DNA of 64,000 nucleotides from Cauispirillum nitrogeniifigens (GTDB taxonomy: Bacteria; Pseudomonadota; Alphaproteobacteria; Rhodospirillales; Rhodospirillaceae): assembly GCF_049800675.1 (NCBI RefSeq), contig NZ_JBLOOT010000005.1:248001-312000 (forward strand). Direction: 5' to 3'. The notes under the pieces were generated by a model, which saw only the letters and a list, made by a program, of their open reading frames with translations, searched no databases and was not told the origin of the DNA. The position numbers were made by a program, and so were the translations under genes. Of this stretch, positions 29,202 to 37,667 are shown in pieces (positions within the stretch are counted from its first letter, which is position 1; each line of letters begins with the position of its first letter).

Positions 29202-29230
29202 GTTGCAGTGATTTATCGAAAATTTTATCT
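29202..29230 (+). promoter_or_regulatory. possible promoter in the divergent intergenic region
   Basis: TTGCAG (29202-29207) and TATCTT (29225-29230) are 17 bases apart in the only AT-rich patch of the interval 29025-29244 between two divergent genes. The match is modest. Confidence 0.3.
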
Positions 29231-29244
29231 TTAGGCTTCTGCCC

Positions 29245-30258
29245 ATGAGCCGGGGGATGAAGGGGGATCGGGTGCCTTTTCACAAACTGATGGCGGGACT
29301 GGCGGGCGTTCTCGTCGCCCTGGCGGTGGCGATGGCGGTGACTGGACCGGCCGCGGCGCTGGAGACGGTGACGGTCCAGCTCAAGTGGACGCATGCGTTC
29401 CAGTTCGCCGGCTACTACGCGGCCCAGGAAAAGGGCTACTACCGTGATGCGGGGCTCGACGTGCGGCTGGTCGAGGCGCGGCCGGGCCTGGACGTGGTGG
29501 CCGAGGTGGTCGATGGCCGCGCCGACTTCGGCATCGGCGGCAGCGGCCTGCTGCTGGATCACCATGCCGGCACGCCGGTGGTCGCCCTGGCGGCCGTGTT
29601 CCAGCACTCGCCCCTGGTCCTGGTGGCGCGCGGCGACCACTTCGCCCAGTCGCTGGACGGTCTGGCCGGCAAGAAGGTGATGATCGAGCCGCACGCCGAC
29701 GAACTGTTCGCCTTCCTGCGGGCGCGCGGCCTGCCGCCGGAGCGGCTGCGTCTGGTGGAGCACAGCCTGGATGCGGCGGACCTCATTGCCAACCGGGTCG
29801 ATGCCATGTCCGCCTATCTCACGGTCGAGCCGTTTTTCCTGAATCAGGCCGGTGTCAGCCACCGGATCTACAGCCCCCGCGCCGACGGCATCGACTTCTA
29901 CGGCGACGTGCTGTTCACCAGCGCCGCCCGGATCGCCGGGAAGCCCGAGCAGGTCGCCGCCTTCCGCGAGGCCAGCCTGCGCGGCTGGCGCTACGCCATG
30001 GCCCACCCCAACGAGATCATCGACCTGATCCTGGACCGCCACGCCCCACAGCTATCGCGGGCCTTCCTGCGTTTCGAGGCGGCGGCGATGAAGGATCTGG
30101 TGGCGCCGCCGGGGGCCGCGATCGGCGCCCTGGACGCCGCCCGCTGGCGCCATATCGCCGACATCTACGCCCGGCTGGGCCTGCTGCCCAAGGACGCGCC
30201 GGTGGACGGCTTCCTCTACGTCCCGCCGCCGGCCAAGCCATGGTGGCGGGTGTGGTGA
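29245..30258 (+). CDS. NMT1/THI5-type periplasmic substrate-binding protein
   Basis: The product (337 residues from ATG 29245) has a signal peptide ending near residue 37 (GPAAA-LE). It then has VTVQLKWTHAFQFAGYYAAQEKGYYRDAGLDVRLVE, the NMT1/THI5-like opening of pyrimidine-precursor and related binding proteins. In-frame starts at 29257 and GTG 29272 (behind GAAGGGGGA) are alternatives. No ABC permease or ATPase is adjacent. It is divergent from the binding-protein/kinase pair, so a signalling link is possible but unproven. Confidence 0.88.
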   Translation: MSRGMKGDRVPFHKLMAGLAGVLVALAVAMAVTGPAAALETVTVQLKWTHAFQFAGYYAAQEKGYYRDAGLDVRLVEARPGLDVVAEVVDGRADFGIGGSGLLLDHHAGTPVVALAAVFQHSPLVLVARGDHFAQSLDGLAGKKVMIEPHADELFAFLRARGLPPERLRLVEHSLDAADLIANRVDAMSAYLTVEPFFLNQAGVSHRIYSPRADGIDFYGDVLFTSAARIAGKPEQVAAFREASLRGWRYAMAHPNEIIDLILDRHAPQLSRAFLRFEAAAMKDLVAPPGAAIGALDAARWRHIADIYARLGLLPKDAPVDGFLYVPPPAKPWWRVW

Positions 30259-30259
30259 G

Positions 30260-30712
30260 CTAGAAGTCGGTCCCGGTCATCCGCTTGCCGGCGATGGCGG
30301 CGCGGCCTTCGTCCTCGGGCACCTGACGGGGGCTGACGTGCTGGAGGGCGTTGCCCACGCCGCCGCCCAGTTCGACGAACACCACCTCGCCGGGCTGGGT
30401 GGCGATGACGGTGGATACGCCGACCTCGGCGGAGGTGGAGATGACCTGACGGCCCGGCGCCACGTCGGCCCAGAACACGCCGTCGCGCAGCATGCGCCCG
30501 ACCCGGCGGCGGTTGACGAAGACGTTGGTGTCCGTCACCGCCCAGGCCAGCGGGTTGGCCGGGGTGTAGAAGACGATGCGGCTGAGATCCTGCGGCACCG
30601 GGCGGGACAGCTCCAATGCCTCCGTCGCCACCGGGCCGCGCGCGTCGCAGCCGCCCAGCGCCGCCGCCACGGCGACCGTCGCCGCCACCATCCACGCCTT
30701 GGTCCTGAGCAT
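30260..30712 (-). CDS. small lipoprotein, DUF2846-like
   Basis: The 150-residue product from ATG 30712 (behind GGGAGGACGGG) has a lipoprotein signal ending in the lipobox LGGC at residue 20. The mature part IVFYTPANPLAW...VFVNRRRVGRMLRDGVFWADVAPGRQVI resembles DUF2846 proteins (a short beta-rich domain). It is probably an envelope lipoprotein of unknown function. Its stop lies one base from the stop of the convergent binding-protein gene. Confidence 0.8.
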   Translation of the reverse strand: MLRTKAWMVAATVAVAAALGGCDARGPVATEALELSRPVPQDLSRIVFYTPANPLAWAVTDTNVFVNRRRVGRMLRDGVFWADVAPGRQVISTSAEVGVSTVIATQPGEVVFVELGGGVGNALQHVSPRQVPEDEGRAAIAGKRMTGTDF

Positions 30713-30729
30713 CCCGTCCTCCCCTGCCG

Positions 30730-30769
30730 AAAAAAGCCCCCGACGCGCGCACACTACCACGTCGGGGGC
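30730..30769 (-). terminator. rho-independent terminator of glgP
   Basis: On the minus strand GCCCCCGACG (30769-30760) pairs perfectly with CGTCGGGGGC (30745-30736) and is followed by six Ts (30735-30730). It lies just past the glgP stop. Confidence 0.92.
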
Positions 30770-30776
30770 GGCAGGG

Positions 30777-33290
30777 CTATTCGGCGGCGGCGTCGGCGCG
30801 CAGGGGCATCACCGCCCCGTCGGACCAGTCGCGCGGCGCCACGCCCCACACGTCGCCGGCATAGTCCAGCACCGTGCGGTCGCTGGAGAAACGGCCCATG
30901 CGGGCGATGTTCAGGGTGGCCCGGCGGTGCCAGTCGTCGGGGTCGCGGAAGACGCGGGCGGCATGCTCCTGAGCCTGCACATAGGCGCGGTAGTCGGCCA
31001 GCAGCAGGTATTCGTCGTGCGCCACCAGCCCGTCGATCAGGCCGCGATAGCGGTCGCGGTCGTCGGGCGAGAAGAAGCCGTCGCGGATGAGGGCCAGGGC
31101 GTGGGCCAGTTCCGCGTCGGCGGCCACCAGTTCGGCCCCGCGCTGGCGGCGGTGGCGGCGGATGGCGTCGGCCTCGGCCGGCGACAGGCCGAAGATGAAC
31201 ATGGCCTCCTGGCCGATCTCCTCGGCCATCTCGATGTTGGCGCCGTCCATGGTGCCGATGGTCAGCGCGCCGTTGAGCGCCAGCTTCATGTTGCCGGTGC
31301 CCGAAGCCTCGGTGCCGGCGGTGGAGATCTGTTCGGACAGGTCCGCCGCCGGAATGATGATCTGCGCGGAGGACACATCGTAGTTGGGCACGAAGGCAAC
31401 CTTCAGCAGGTCGCGGCTGGCCGGGTCGTGGCTGACCAGGGCGGCGATGTCGTGGATGAGGGCGATGACCTGCTTGGCCACCGCGTAGCCCGGCGCCGCC
31501 TTGCCGCCGAAGATGACGGTGCGCGGCACCACGTTCTCCAGCCGGCCCTCGCGGATGCGGCTGTACAGGGTCACGACATGCAGCAGGTTCAGGAGCTGGC
31601 GCTTGTATTCGTGGATGCGCTTGACCTGGACGTCGAACAGGCTGGCCGGGTCGACCACCAGCCCGGTGGACTGGCGGATGAGGGCGCCCAGGCGTTCCTT
31701 GTTGGCCCGCTTGACGGCCGCCAGCTCGGCGCGGAAGCCGGCGTCGTCGGCGAACGGCTCCAGACGGCGCAACTGCGCAAGGTCGCTGCGCCAGCCGTCG
31801 CCGATACGGGCGTCGAGCAGCCCGGAGAGCTTGCGGTTGGCCAGCATCATCCAGCGGCGCGGCGTGATGCCGTTGGTCTTGTTGACGATGCGGCCGGGCA
31901 GGCAGCGGTCGAGGTCGGCGAACAGCCCGGCGCGGATGAGGTCGGTGTGCACGCGGGCCACGCCGTTGACGCGGTGGCTGCCGACGAAGGCAAGGTGGGC
32001 CATGCGCACCCGCCGCGCCTCCGGCCCATGGGTATCGTCGATGATCGACACCCGGCGATAGAGGTCGAACTCGCCGGGGAAGGTGTGCTGCACCTGACGC
32101 AGGAAACGGGCGTTGATCTCGTAGATGATCTGGGTGTGGCGCGGCAGGATGCGCTCGAACATCTCCACCGGCCAGGTCTCCAGCGCCTCGGGCATGACCG
32201 TGTGGTTGGTGTAGCCGAAGGTGCCGACGCAGGCCCGCCACGCCTCCTCCCAGCCCAGGCCGTGGTGGTCGACCAGCAGGCGCATCAGCTCCGGCACGGC
32301 GATGGCCGGATGGGTGTCGTTGAGCTGGATGGCGACCTTCTCCGGCAGCCGGCGCAGGTCATGGTTGGTCTTGAGGAAGCGGCGCAGGATGTCCTGGAGC
32401 GAGGCGCAGACCAGGAAATACTCCTGCTTGAAGCGCAGTTCGCGGCCCAGCGAGTTGCTGTCGTCGGGGTAGAGGATGCGCGACAGGTTCTGTGACTCGA
32501 TGCCCTCGCGCACGGCGTCCACGTAGTCGCCGGTGTTGAAGCGGCGCAGGTCGAAGCCCTTGATCGGCTCGGCCTTCCACAGGCGGATGGTGTTCATGGT
32601 GCGCGAGCGGTAGCCGGTGACGGCCTGATCGCGGCCGACGGCCATGACGCGTTCGCCGTCCACCCATTCATGGCGCAGGCGGCCTTGGGCGTCGGTGAAC
32701 TCCATCACCCGGCCGCCGAACTGGACGGAAAACATCTCCTTTTCGCGCACGAACTCCCACGGGTTGCCGTGGCGGTGCCAGTTGTCGGGTTCCTCGACCT
32801 GACGGCCGGCCTCGTCGATGCGCTGGCGGAACATGCCGTAGTCGTAGCGCAGGCCGTAGCCGTAGGCGGGGATGTCGACGGTGGCCAGCGACTCCATCAG
32901 GCAGGCCGCCAGCCGCCCCAGGCCACCGTTGCCCAGGCCGGCCTCGGCCTCGCGGAAGGCGATGGCCTTCCAGTCCTGGCCGAGCAGGGCCAGCGCCTTG
33001 CGCGCCGTCTCGTAGAGGCCGAGGTTGAGCAGGTGGGCCGACAGCGACCGGCCGATCAGGAACTCCATGGACAGGTAGTAGACCTGCTTCTCGTCGCGGT
33101 CGCTGCGGCGGCGGTGACTGTCCAGCCACGCCCCGGCCATCAGGTCGCGGCAGGCAAAGGCGGTGGCCTTGTACCAGTCGTCGGCGTTGAGCGTCTCGCG
33201 GTTCTTGCCCACCGTCCGCCGGGTGTGGTCAAGGATGAGGTCGCGCAGGTCCTCGGGCGTCAGAGTGTCGAGCTTGGGCAGGTCGGCCAT
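30777..33290 (-). CDS. glgP: glycogen/starch phosphorylase
   Basis: GlgP releases glucose 1-phosphate from glycogen with pyridoxal phosphate. The 837-residue product matches family length and contains YYLSMEFLIGRSL (about 72-84), GLGNGGLGRLAACLMES (near 125-141), QLNDTHPAIAVPEL (near 340) and the PLP-lysine motif EASGTGNMKLALNGALTIGTMDG (near 655-677). No other glycogen genes are adjacent, so it is a stand-alone unit. A perfect 13-bp hairpin ends exactly at its start codon (33291-33333), which suggests translational or transcriptional control. Confidence 0.97.
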   Translation of the reverse strand: MADLPKLDTLTPEDLRDLILDHTRRTVGKNRETLNADDWYKATAFACRDLMAGAWLDSHRRRSDRDEKQVYYLSMEFLIGRSLSAHLLNLGLYETARKALALLGQDWKAIAFREAEAGLGNGGLGRLAACLMESLATVDIPAYGYGLRYDYGMFRQRIDEAGRQVEEPDNWHRHGNPWEFVREKEMFSVQFGGRVMEFTDAQGRLRHEWVDGERVMAVGRDQAVTGYRSRTMNTIRLWKAEPIKGFDLRRFNTGDYVDAVREGIESQNLSRILYPDDSNSLGRELRFKQEYFLVCASLQDILRRFLKTNHDLRRLPEKVAIQLNDTHPAIAVPELMRLLVDHHGLGWEEAWRACVGTFGYTNHTVMPEALETWPVEMFERILPRHTQIIYEINARFLRQVQHTFPGEFDLYRRVSIIDDTHGPEARRVRMAHLAFVGSHRVNGVARVHTDLIRAGLFADLDRCLPGRIVNKTNGITPRRWMMLANRKLSGLLDARIGDGWRSDLAQLRRLEPFADDAGFRAELAAVKRANKERLGALIRQSTGLVVDPASLFDVQVKRIHEYKRQLLNLLHVVTLYSRIREGRLENVVPRTVIFGGKAAPGYAVAKQVIALIHDIAALVSHDPASRDLLKVAFVPNYDVSSAQIIIPAADLSEQISTAGTEASGTGNMKLALNGALTIGTMDGANIEMAEEIGQEAMFIFGLSPAEADAIRRHRRQRGAELVAADAELAHALALIRDGFFSPDDRDRYRGLIDGLVAHDEYLLLADYRAYVQAQEHAARVFRDPDDWHRRATLNIARMGRFSSDRTVLDYAGDVWGVAPRDWSDGAVMPLRADAAAE

Positions 33291-33333
33291 GGTGTTGTAA
33301 TCCCCCTCCGGAAGTTGGGCGGATTACAACACC
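33291..33333 (-). promoter_or_regulatory. 13-bp perfect inverted repeat abutting the glgP start codon
   Basis: GGTGTTGTAATCC (33291-33303) and GGATTACAACACC (33321-33333) enclose a 17-base loop. In the glgP mRNA the second arm would end directly before the AUG. The only Shine-Dalgarno-like sequence, GGAGGGGG, spans the loop and the base of the stem. It could be an RNA switch or an operator. Confidence 0.7.
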
Positions 33334-33399
33334 TTCGGCCGGTGGCGGGCGTGACGTTTCCTTTAATTCAGCCCTGCCCGGACTTCCGGGGAGATCCGG

Positions 33400-33553
33400 T
33401 TGAACCACCAAGACACCAAGGCACCAAGACATCGTGCCGCTTGACAGGAAGCGGACCCGCCGCGCGGAGCGCAGGATTGGACCGCTTTGGGATGGTGCGC
33501 CTGCGGCGCGGGAGGCGCCGGCCCCTTGGTGCCTTGGTGTCTTGGCGGTTCAA
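33400..33553. repeat. 154-bp element with 29-bp inverted ends rich in ACCAAG
   Basis: The ends at 33400-33428 and 33525-33553 are reverse complements with one mismatch in 29. Each is made of three staggered CACCAAG-type units. The core (about 96 bp) is GC-rich and has its own short inverted repeats. There is no coding sense. Similar CACCAAGACACCAAGG strings are known as dispersed repeats in unrelated bacterial genomes. It is likely a small non-autonomous mobile or REP-like element between glgP and pmbA. Confidence 0.75.
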
Positions 33554-33582
33554 ACACCCCCTCGGAACCGGCCGCCTTTGCT

Positions 33583-34917
33583 TCAGCCCCCGGCCACGGT
33601 CATGCCGTCGATGCGCACCGTGGGCGCGTCGGTGCCGTAGCGCAGGACCAGATCGTTGGCCGGGGTCAGGGCCTGGAACATGGTCTTGAGGTTGCCGGCG
33701 ATGGTCGTCTCGTTGACCGCGTGGGTGATCTCGCCGTCCTTGATCCAGAAGCCGGCGCAGCCGCGCGAATAGTCGCCCGTCACGCCGTTGACGCCCGACC
33801 CGAACAGGTCGGTGACGTACAGGCCCTCGGCGATGTCGGCCATCAGGTCCTTGGGGCTCAGCGCGCCGGGCTCCATCCACACGTTGGTCGGTCCGGGGCC
33901 GCCGCGCCGGGCGTGGCCGGTGCTTTTCAAGCCCAACTGGCGGGCGCTGCGCAGGTCCAGGAGCCAGGTGGTCAACACGCCCTTGTCGATCAGGGTGCGG
34001 CGCTGGTTGGCGATGCCCTCGGCGTCCACCGGCTTGGAGTTCAGGCCGCGCGGGCGGTGCGGATCCTCGCTGATGGTGACGTGCTCGGGGAACACGCCGG
34101 TGCCCAGTGCGTCGCGCAGAAAGGTGGTGCCGCGCGCCACCGACGCGCCGTTGATGGCGCCCAGCAGGTTGCCGACCAGCCCGCGCGAGACGCGCGGATC
34201 GAACACCACCGGCAGGCGGGCGGTGCGGCCACGGCGAGCGCCCATGCGGGCGACGGCGCGTTCGCCGGCGCGGGCGCCGATGGCCTCGGGGCTTTCCAGG
34301 TCGCTCCAGTAGACGGCGGAGGTGTAGTCGTAGTCGCGTTCCTTGGCCGCGCCCTCGCCGGCCAGGGCGACGGCCGAGACGGAGGAATGCGACATCCAGT
34401 AGGCCCGCGTCATGCCGTTGCTGCCGACGCTGGCGACCAGGGTCTTGCCCCAGCCGGCCTCGGCGCCTTCGGAGTTGGTGACGCCGGGGATGGCGCGGGC
34501 GGCGTCCTCGGCCCGGCGGGCGGCGTCGATCAGCGCCTCGGCGGTGTAGTCGGCGGGGTCGCAGAGGTCGATTTCCGGGATGACCGTGGCCAGTTCCGAC
34601 GGGTCGGCCAGACCGGCGTAGGGGTCTTCGGGCACCGTGCGCGCCATGGCGACGGCGCGCTCGACCAGTTCGGCCAGGGCCGCCTTGTCGCGGTCGGCCG
34701 ACGACACCATGGCCTGGCGCTTGCCGATCAGCACTCGCAGGCCGATGTCGCCGCCCTCGCTGCGCTCCAGCGTTTCCAGCGCGCCCAGCCGCCAGGCCAC
34801 CGACAGCGACGTGCCATCGGCCAGGACGGCGTCGGCTTCGTCGGCCCCGGCCTTGCGCGCGGCGGCGACAAGGTCGGACAGCAGGGTCAGGCGGTCGGCG
34901 GCGACGGCATCGGTCAT
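33583..34917 (-). CDS. pmbA: TldE/PmbA family metalloprotease subunit
   Basis: PmbA (TldE) acts with TldD in proteolysis of CcdA and maturation of microcins. The 444-residue product has LPVVFDPRVSRGLVGNLLGAINGASVARGTTFL (near 220-252), GLNSKPVDAEGIANQRRTLIDKGVLTTWLLD (near 285-315), GVNGVTGDYSRGCAGFWI (near 390-407) and length typical for the family. ATG 34917 is chosen. Upstream residues in frame are not conserved. No tldD is in the window. Confidence 0.94.
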   Translation of the reverse strand: MTDAVAADRLTLLSDLVAAARKAGADEADAVLADGTSLSVAWRLGALETLERSEGGDIGLRVLIGKRQAMVSSADRDKAALAELVERAVAMARTVPEDPYAGLADPSELATVIPEIDLCDPADYTAEALIDAARRAEDAARAIPGVTNSEGAEAGWGKTLVASVGSNGMTRAYWMSHSSVSAVALAGEGAAKERDYDYTSAVYWSDLESPEAIGARAGERAVARMGARRGRTARLPVVFDPRVSRGLVGNLLGAINGASVARGTTFLRDALGTGVFPEHVTISEDPHRPRGLNSKPVDAEGIANQRRTLIDKGVLTTWLLDLRSARQLGLKSTGHARRGGPGPTNVWMEPGALSPKDLMADIAEGLYVTDLFGSGVNGVTGDYSRGCAGFWIKDGEITHAVNETTIAGNLKTMFQALTPANDLVLRYGTDAPTVRIDGMTVAGG

Positions 34918-34986
34918 GCTGGAAATCCGTTCAGTGAAAAGCGCTTGTCCCCCAACGTGGAGCATTCCGCCGCAAATTGCCAGGGG

Positions 34987-35892
34987 TCACGCCCCGTTGC
35001 GCCGCAGCATTCCGACCAGCGCGTTGCCGCCCACCGCCCCCAGCACCAGCGCCCCGCCGATCAGCGCGCGGGCGCCCGGCGCGTCGCCCAGGACCACCCA
35101 GGCCAGCAGCGGCCCCAGCACCGTCTCGACCAGCGACAGCAGCGCCACCTCGGCGGCGGGCGCGGTGCGGGCGCCGGCCAGGAACAGGGTCAGGGCCAGC
35201 GGCAGGATGACGAAGCCCAGCGCCCCCAGCACCAGCCAGTCGCGCGGGCTGACCAGCGCCGGGTGCAGGAACGGCACGCAGAACACCGCCGTCAGGAAGC
35301 CCGAGGCCGCCAGGGCGGCGGTCATGTCGCGGTCCCCGGCGCGGCGCAGGTTGACCAGATTCAGGCCGTGGCACAGTGCCGCCCCCAGGGCCGCCAGATC
35401 GCCGATCAGGGTGTCGGCCGAAAACCCCGGTCCGACCGAGCCCGACAGGATGACGCCGATGCCGGCCAGGGCCACGGCGATGGCCACCCAGGTCCGGCGG
35501 CCCACCCGTTCGCCGATCAGGACGAGGCCGAGAAGGGCGCTCCAGAACGGCATGGTCGCCAGGATGATCAGGGTGTTGGCGACCGAGGTGTTGAGCATCG
35601 CCAGCACGAACAGGAAGTTCGCCACCGACATCAGCACCGCCGACACCGCTCCCGGCCAGCCCTGGCCGCGCAGCATCGCCGGCAGCCGGCGCCGGTAGAT
35701 CGCCGCCAGCACCACGCTCAGCGCCACCCCCATGCCGAAGGTGCGCCAGAACAGGACGTCCCAGATGGGCGCCGTCTGGATGCTGTGCAGCATCATGCCG
35801 TCGGGGCTGATGATGGTCATGCCGGCGGCGGCCAGCAGGATGCCGCGCAGGTACAGGCTGCGCGCGGTGGGGGCGGCGGGAACGACGGACAT
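34987..35892 (-). CDS. EamA/DMT family transporter
   Basis: The 301-residue product has ten predicted membrane helices arranged as two EamA repeats, each ending near SxxETxxxPLLAWxxLGE-like sequence (LLSLVETVLGPLLAWVVLGDAP near 255-276). ATG 35892 begins MSVVPAAPTARSLYLRG. The substrate cannot be told from sequence. It lies between pmbA (69-base gap) and purU (55-base gap) on the same strand. Confidence 0.92.
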   Translation of the reverse strand: MSVVPAAPTARSLYLRGILLAAAGMTIISPDGMMLHSIQTAPIWDVLFWRTFGMGVALSVVLAAIYRRRLPAMLRGQGWPGAVSAVLMSVANFLFVLAMLNTSVANTLIILATMPFWSALLGLVLIGERVGRRTWVAIAVALAGIGVILSGSVGPGFSADTLIGDLAALGAALCHGLNLVNLRRAGDRDMTAALAASGFLTAVFCVPFLHPALVSPRDWLVLGALGFVILPLALTLFLAGARTAPAAEVALLSLVETVLGPLLAWVVLGDAPGARALIGGALVLGAVGGNALVGMLRRNGA

Positions 35893-35947
35893 GGGGGCGC
35901 TCGGCCGGAGGGACGGGGATACCCTTGGATCAACGGCGCGCGATGCG

Positions 35948-36823
35948 CTAGCGGAAGACCACCGTCTTGGTGCCGTTGAGCATGACGCGGCGCTCGACGT
36001 GCCAGCGCACGGCGCGCGACAGGACGGTGCTTTCGATGTGGCGGCCGGTGCGCACCAGATCATCGACGGTATAGGTGTGGTCGACGCGATCCACCGCCTG
36101 CTCGATGATCGGGCCTTCGTCGAGGTCGGCGGTCACGTAGTGGGCGGTGGCGCCGATCAGCTTGACGCCCCGGCGGTGCGCCTGCTGGTAGGGCGTGGCG
36201 CCCTTGAACCCCGGCAGGAAGGAATGGTGGATGTTGATGCAGCGCCCGGCCAGCCGCGCCGAGGCATCGGCCGACAGGATCTGCATGTAGCGGGCGAGCA
36301 CCACCAGATCGACGTCCATGTCGTCGAGCATGGACAGCAGCTCGGCCTCCTGGGTGGCCTTGCTGGCCTTGGTCACCGGCAGGTGGTGGTAGGGAATGCC
36401 GTGCCATTCGACCAGGCTGCGCATGTCCTCGTGGTTGGAGATCACCGCCGGAATGTCGATCAGCAGCTGGCCGGTGCGCCAGTCGTGCAGCAGGTCGTTC
36501 AGGCAGTGCCCGAAGCGCGACACCAGGATGGCCACGCGCGGCGGCTTGCGCGCGTCGTGGAACGCCCAGGTCATGTCGAAGCGGTCGCCGATCAGGGCGA
36601 AGCCGGCCTTCAGCTTGTCGATGGCCGGAAAGCGCGGGCCGCCGGCCCGGAACACCGTGCGCAGGAAGAACATCCCCGTGTAGGGGTCGCTGTAGTGCGC
36701 CGATTCGGTGATGAAGGCCTCGTTCTCGAACAGGAAACCGGACACTGCGGCGACCACGCCCATGGTGTCGGGGCAGGTAATGGTCAGGACGAACTGCTGT
36801 TCGGCCGCGTGCGGAGTGCTCAT
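35948..36823 (-). CDS. purU: formyltetrahydrofolate deformylase
   Basis: PurU hydrolyses 10-formyl-THF to formate and THF, balancing one-carbon pools. The 291-residue product has an N-terminal ACT domain (about 8-85, FVLTITCPDTMGVVAAVSGFL) and a formyltransferase domain with the catalytic run INIHHSFLPGFKGATPYQQA (Asn and His near 200) and ADLDEGPII (catalytic Asp near 236). Length matches the family. It starts 31 bases downstream of a tRNA-Leu gene on the same strand. Confidence 0.96.
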   Translation of the reverse strand: MSTPHAAEQQFVLTITCPDTMGVVAAVSGFLFENEAFITESAHYSDPYTGMFFLRTVFRAGGPRFPAIDKLKAGFALIGDRFDMTWAFHDARKPPRVAILVSRFGHCLNDLLHDWRTGQLLIDIPAVISNHEDMRSLVEWHGIPYHHLPVTKASKATQEAELLSMLDDMDVDLVVLARYMQILSADASARLAGRCINIHHSFLPGFKGATPYQQAHRRGVKLIGATAHYVTADLDEGPIIEQAVDRVDHTYTVDDLVRTGRHIESTVLSRAVRWHVERRVMLNGTKTVVFR

Positions 36824-36853
36824 CGGGGCCCTTGAGACTGCTGGAGAAGTGGA

Positions 36854-36940
36854 TGGTGCGGGCGGTCGGACTCGAACCGACACTCTGTCGCCAGAACCGG
36901 ATTTTGAGTCCGGCGCGTCTACCAATTCCGCCACGCCCGC
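36854..36940 (-). tRNA. tRNA-Leu (CAA)
   Basis: The minus strand gives a complete class II tRNA. It has acceptor GCGGGCG/CGCCCGC, the D-arm with GAATTGGTAGACGC, anticodon stem CCGGA/TCCGG with loop CTCAAAA (anticodon CAA), a long variable arm, the T-arm with GGTTCGAGTCC, discriminator A, and an encoded CCA at 36854-36856. Confidence 0.97.
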
Positions 36941-37075
36941 AGCGGGATGCCATAGATAGCGCGCCCGGCGCCGTTCGCCAAGCCCTTCGCGAACGGGTGA
37001 AGCCGGAGGGAGCATGGACGCCGCCTTTTGAACCTGCTAAATCGGCACCGACTGGCTGCCGGAGGCGAACCGCCC

Positions 37076-37654
37076 GTGTTGCGCAAGACCTACGACTGGA
37101 CCATGGCCCAGGCCGCGCGTCCCAACGCCATCTGGGTGCTGGCCGCGGTTTCGTTCATTGAAAGCTCCGTCTTCCCCATCCCGCCCGACGTGCTGCTCAT
37201 CCCCATGGTGCTGGCGGCGCCGACGCGGGCGTGGTTCTTCGCCCTGGTGTGCACCGTCGCCAGCGTGCTGGGCGGCTTCGCCGGCTATGCCATCGGCGCC
37301 GGACTGTACGAGGTGGTGGCCCAGCCGGTCCTGGCCTTCTACGGCTACATGGACAAGTTCGCCGAGTTCCAGACCCTGTACAACGAGTGGGGTGCCTGGA
37401 TTGTCTTCGGCGCCGGCGTCACGCCGTTCCCCTACAAGGTCATCACCATCGCCAGCGGCGTCACCGACCTGAGCCTGGGGGTGTTCGGCGTGGCCTCGGT
37501 ACTGTCGCGCGGCCTGCGGTTCTTCTTCGTCGCCGCCCTGCTGTGGAAGTTCGGGCCACCCATCCGCATCTTCATCGAACAGCATCTGGGCAAGCTGACG
37601 GTGGCGTTCTTCGTGCTGCTGCTGGGCGGCTTCCTCGCCCTGCGCTGGATCTAG
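37076..37654 (+). CDS. YqaA family (DedA/SNARE-associated) inner-membrane protein
   Basis: The 192-residue product starts VLRKTYDWTMAQAARPNAIWVLAAVSFIESSVFPIPPDVLLIPMV, the YqaA opening, with about four membrane segments and the DedA-type motif FGAGVTPFPYKVITIASG (near 125-142). GTG 37076 is chosen because GGAGG lies ten bases upstream. A TTG at 37028 is an unlikely alternative. The family function is unclear, with membrane lipid or proton-motive roles proposed for DedA relatives. It begins a yqaA-dsbB-coq7 group. Confidence 0.9.
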   Translation: MLRKTYDWTMAQAARPNAIWVLAAVSFIESSVFPIPPDVLLIPMVLAAPTRAWFFALVCTVASVLGGFAGYAIGAGLYEVVAQPVLAFYGYMDKFAEFQTLYNEWGAWIVFGAGVTPFPYKVITIASGVTDLSLGVFGVASVLSRGLRFFFVAALLWKFGPPIRIFIEQHLGKLTVAFFVLLLGGFLALRWI

Positions 37655-37667
37655 GCGGGGCGCGGGC

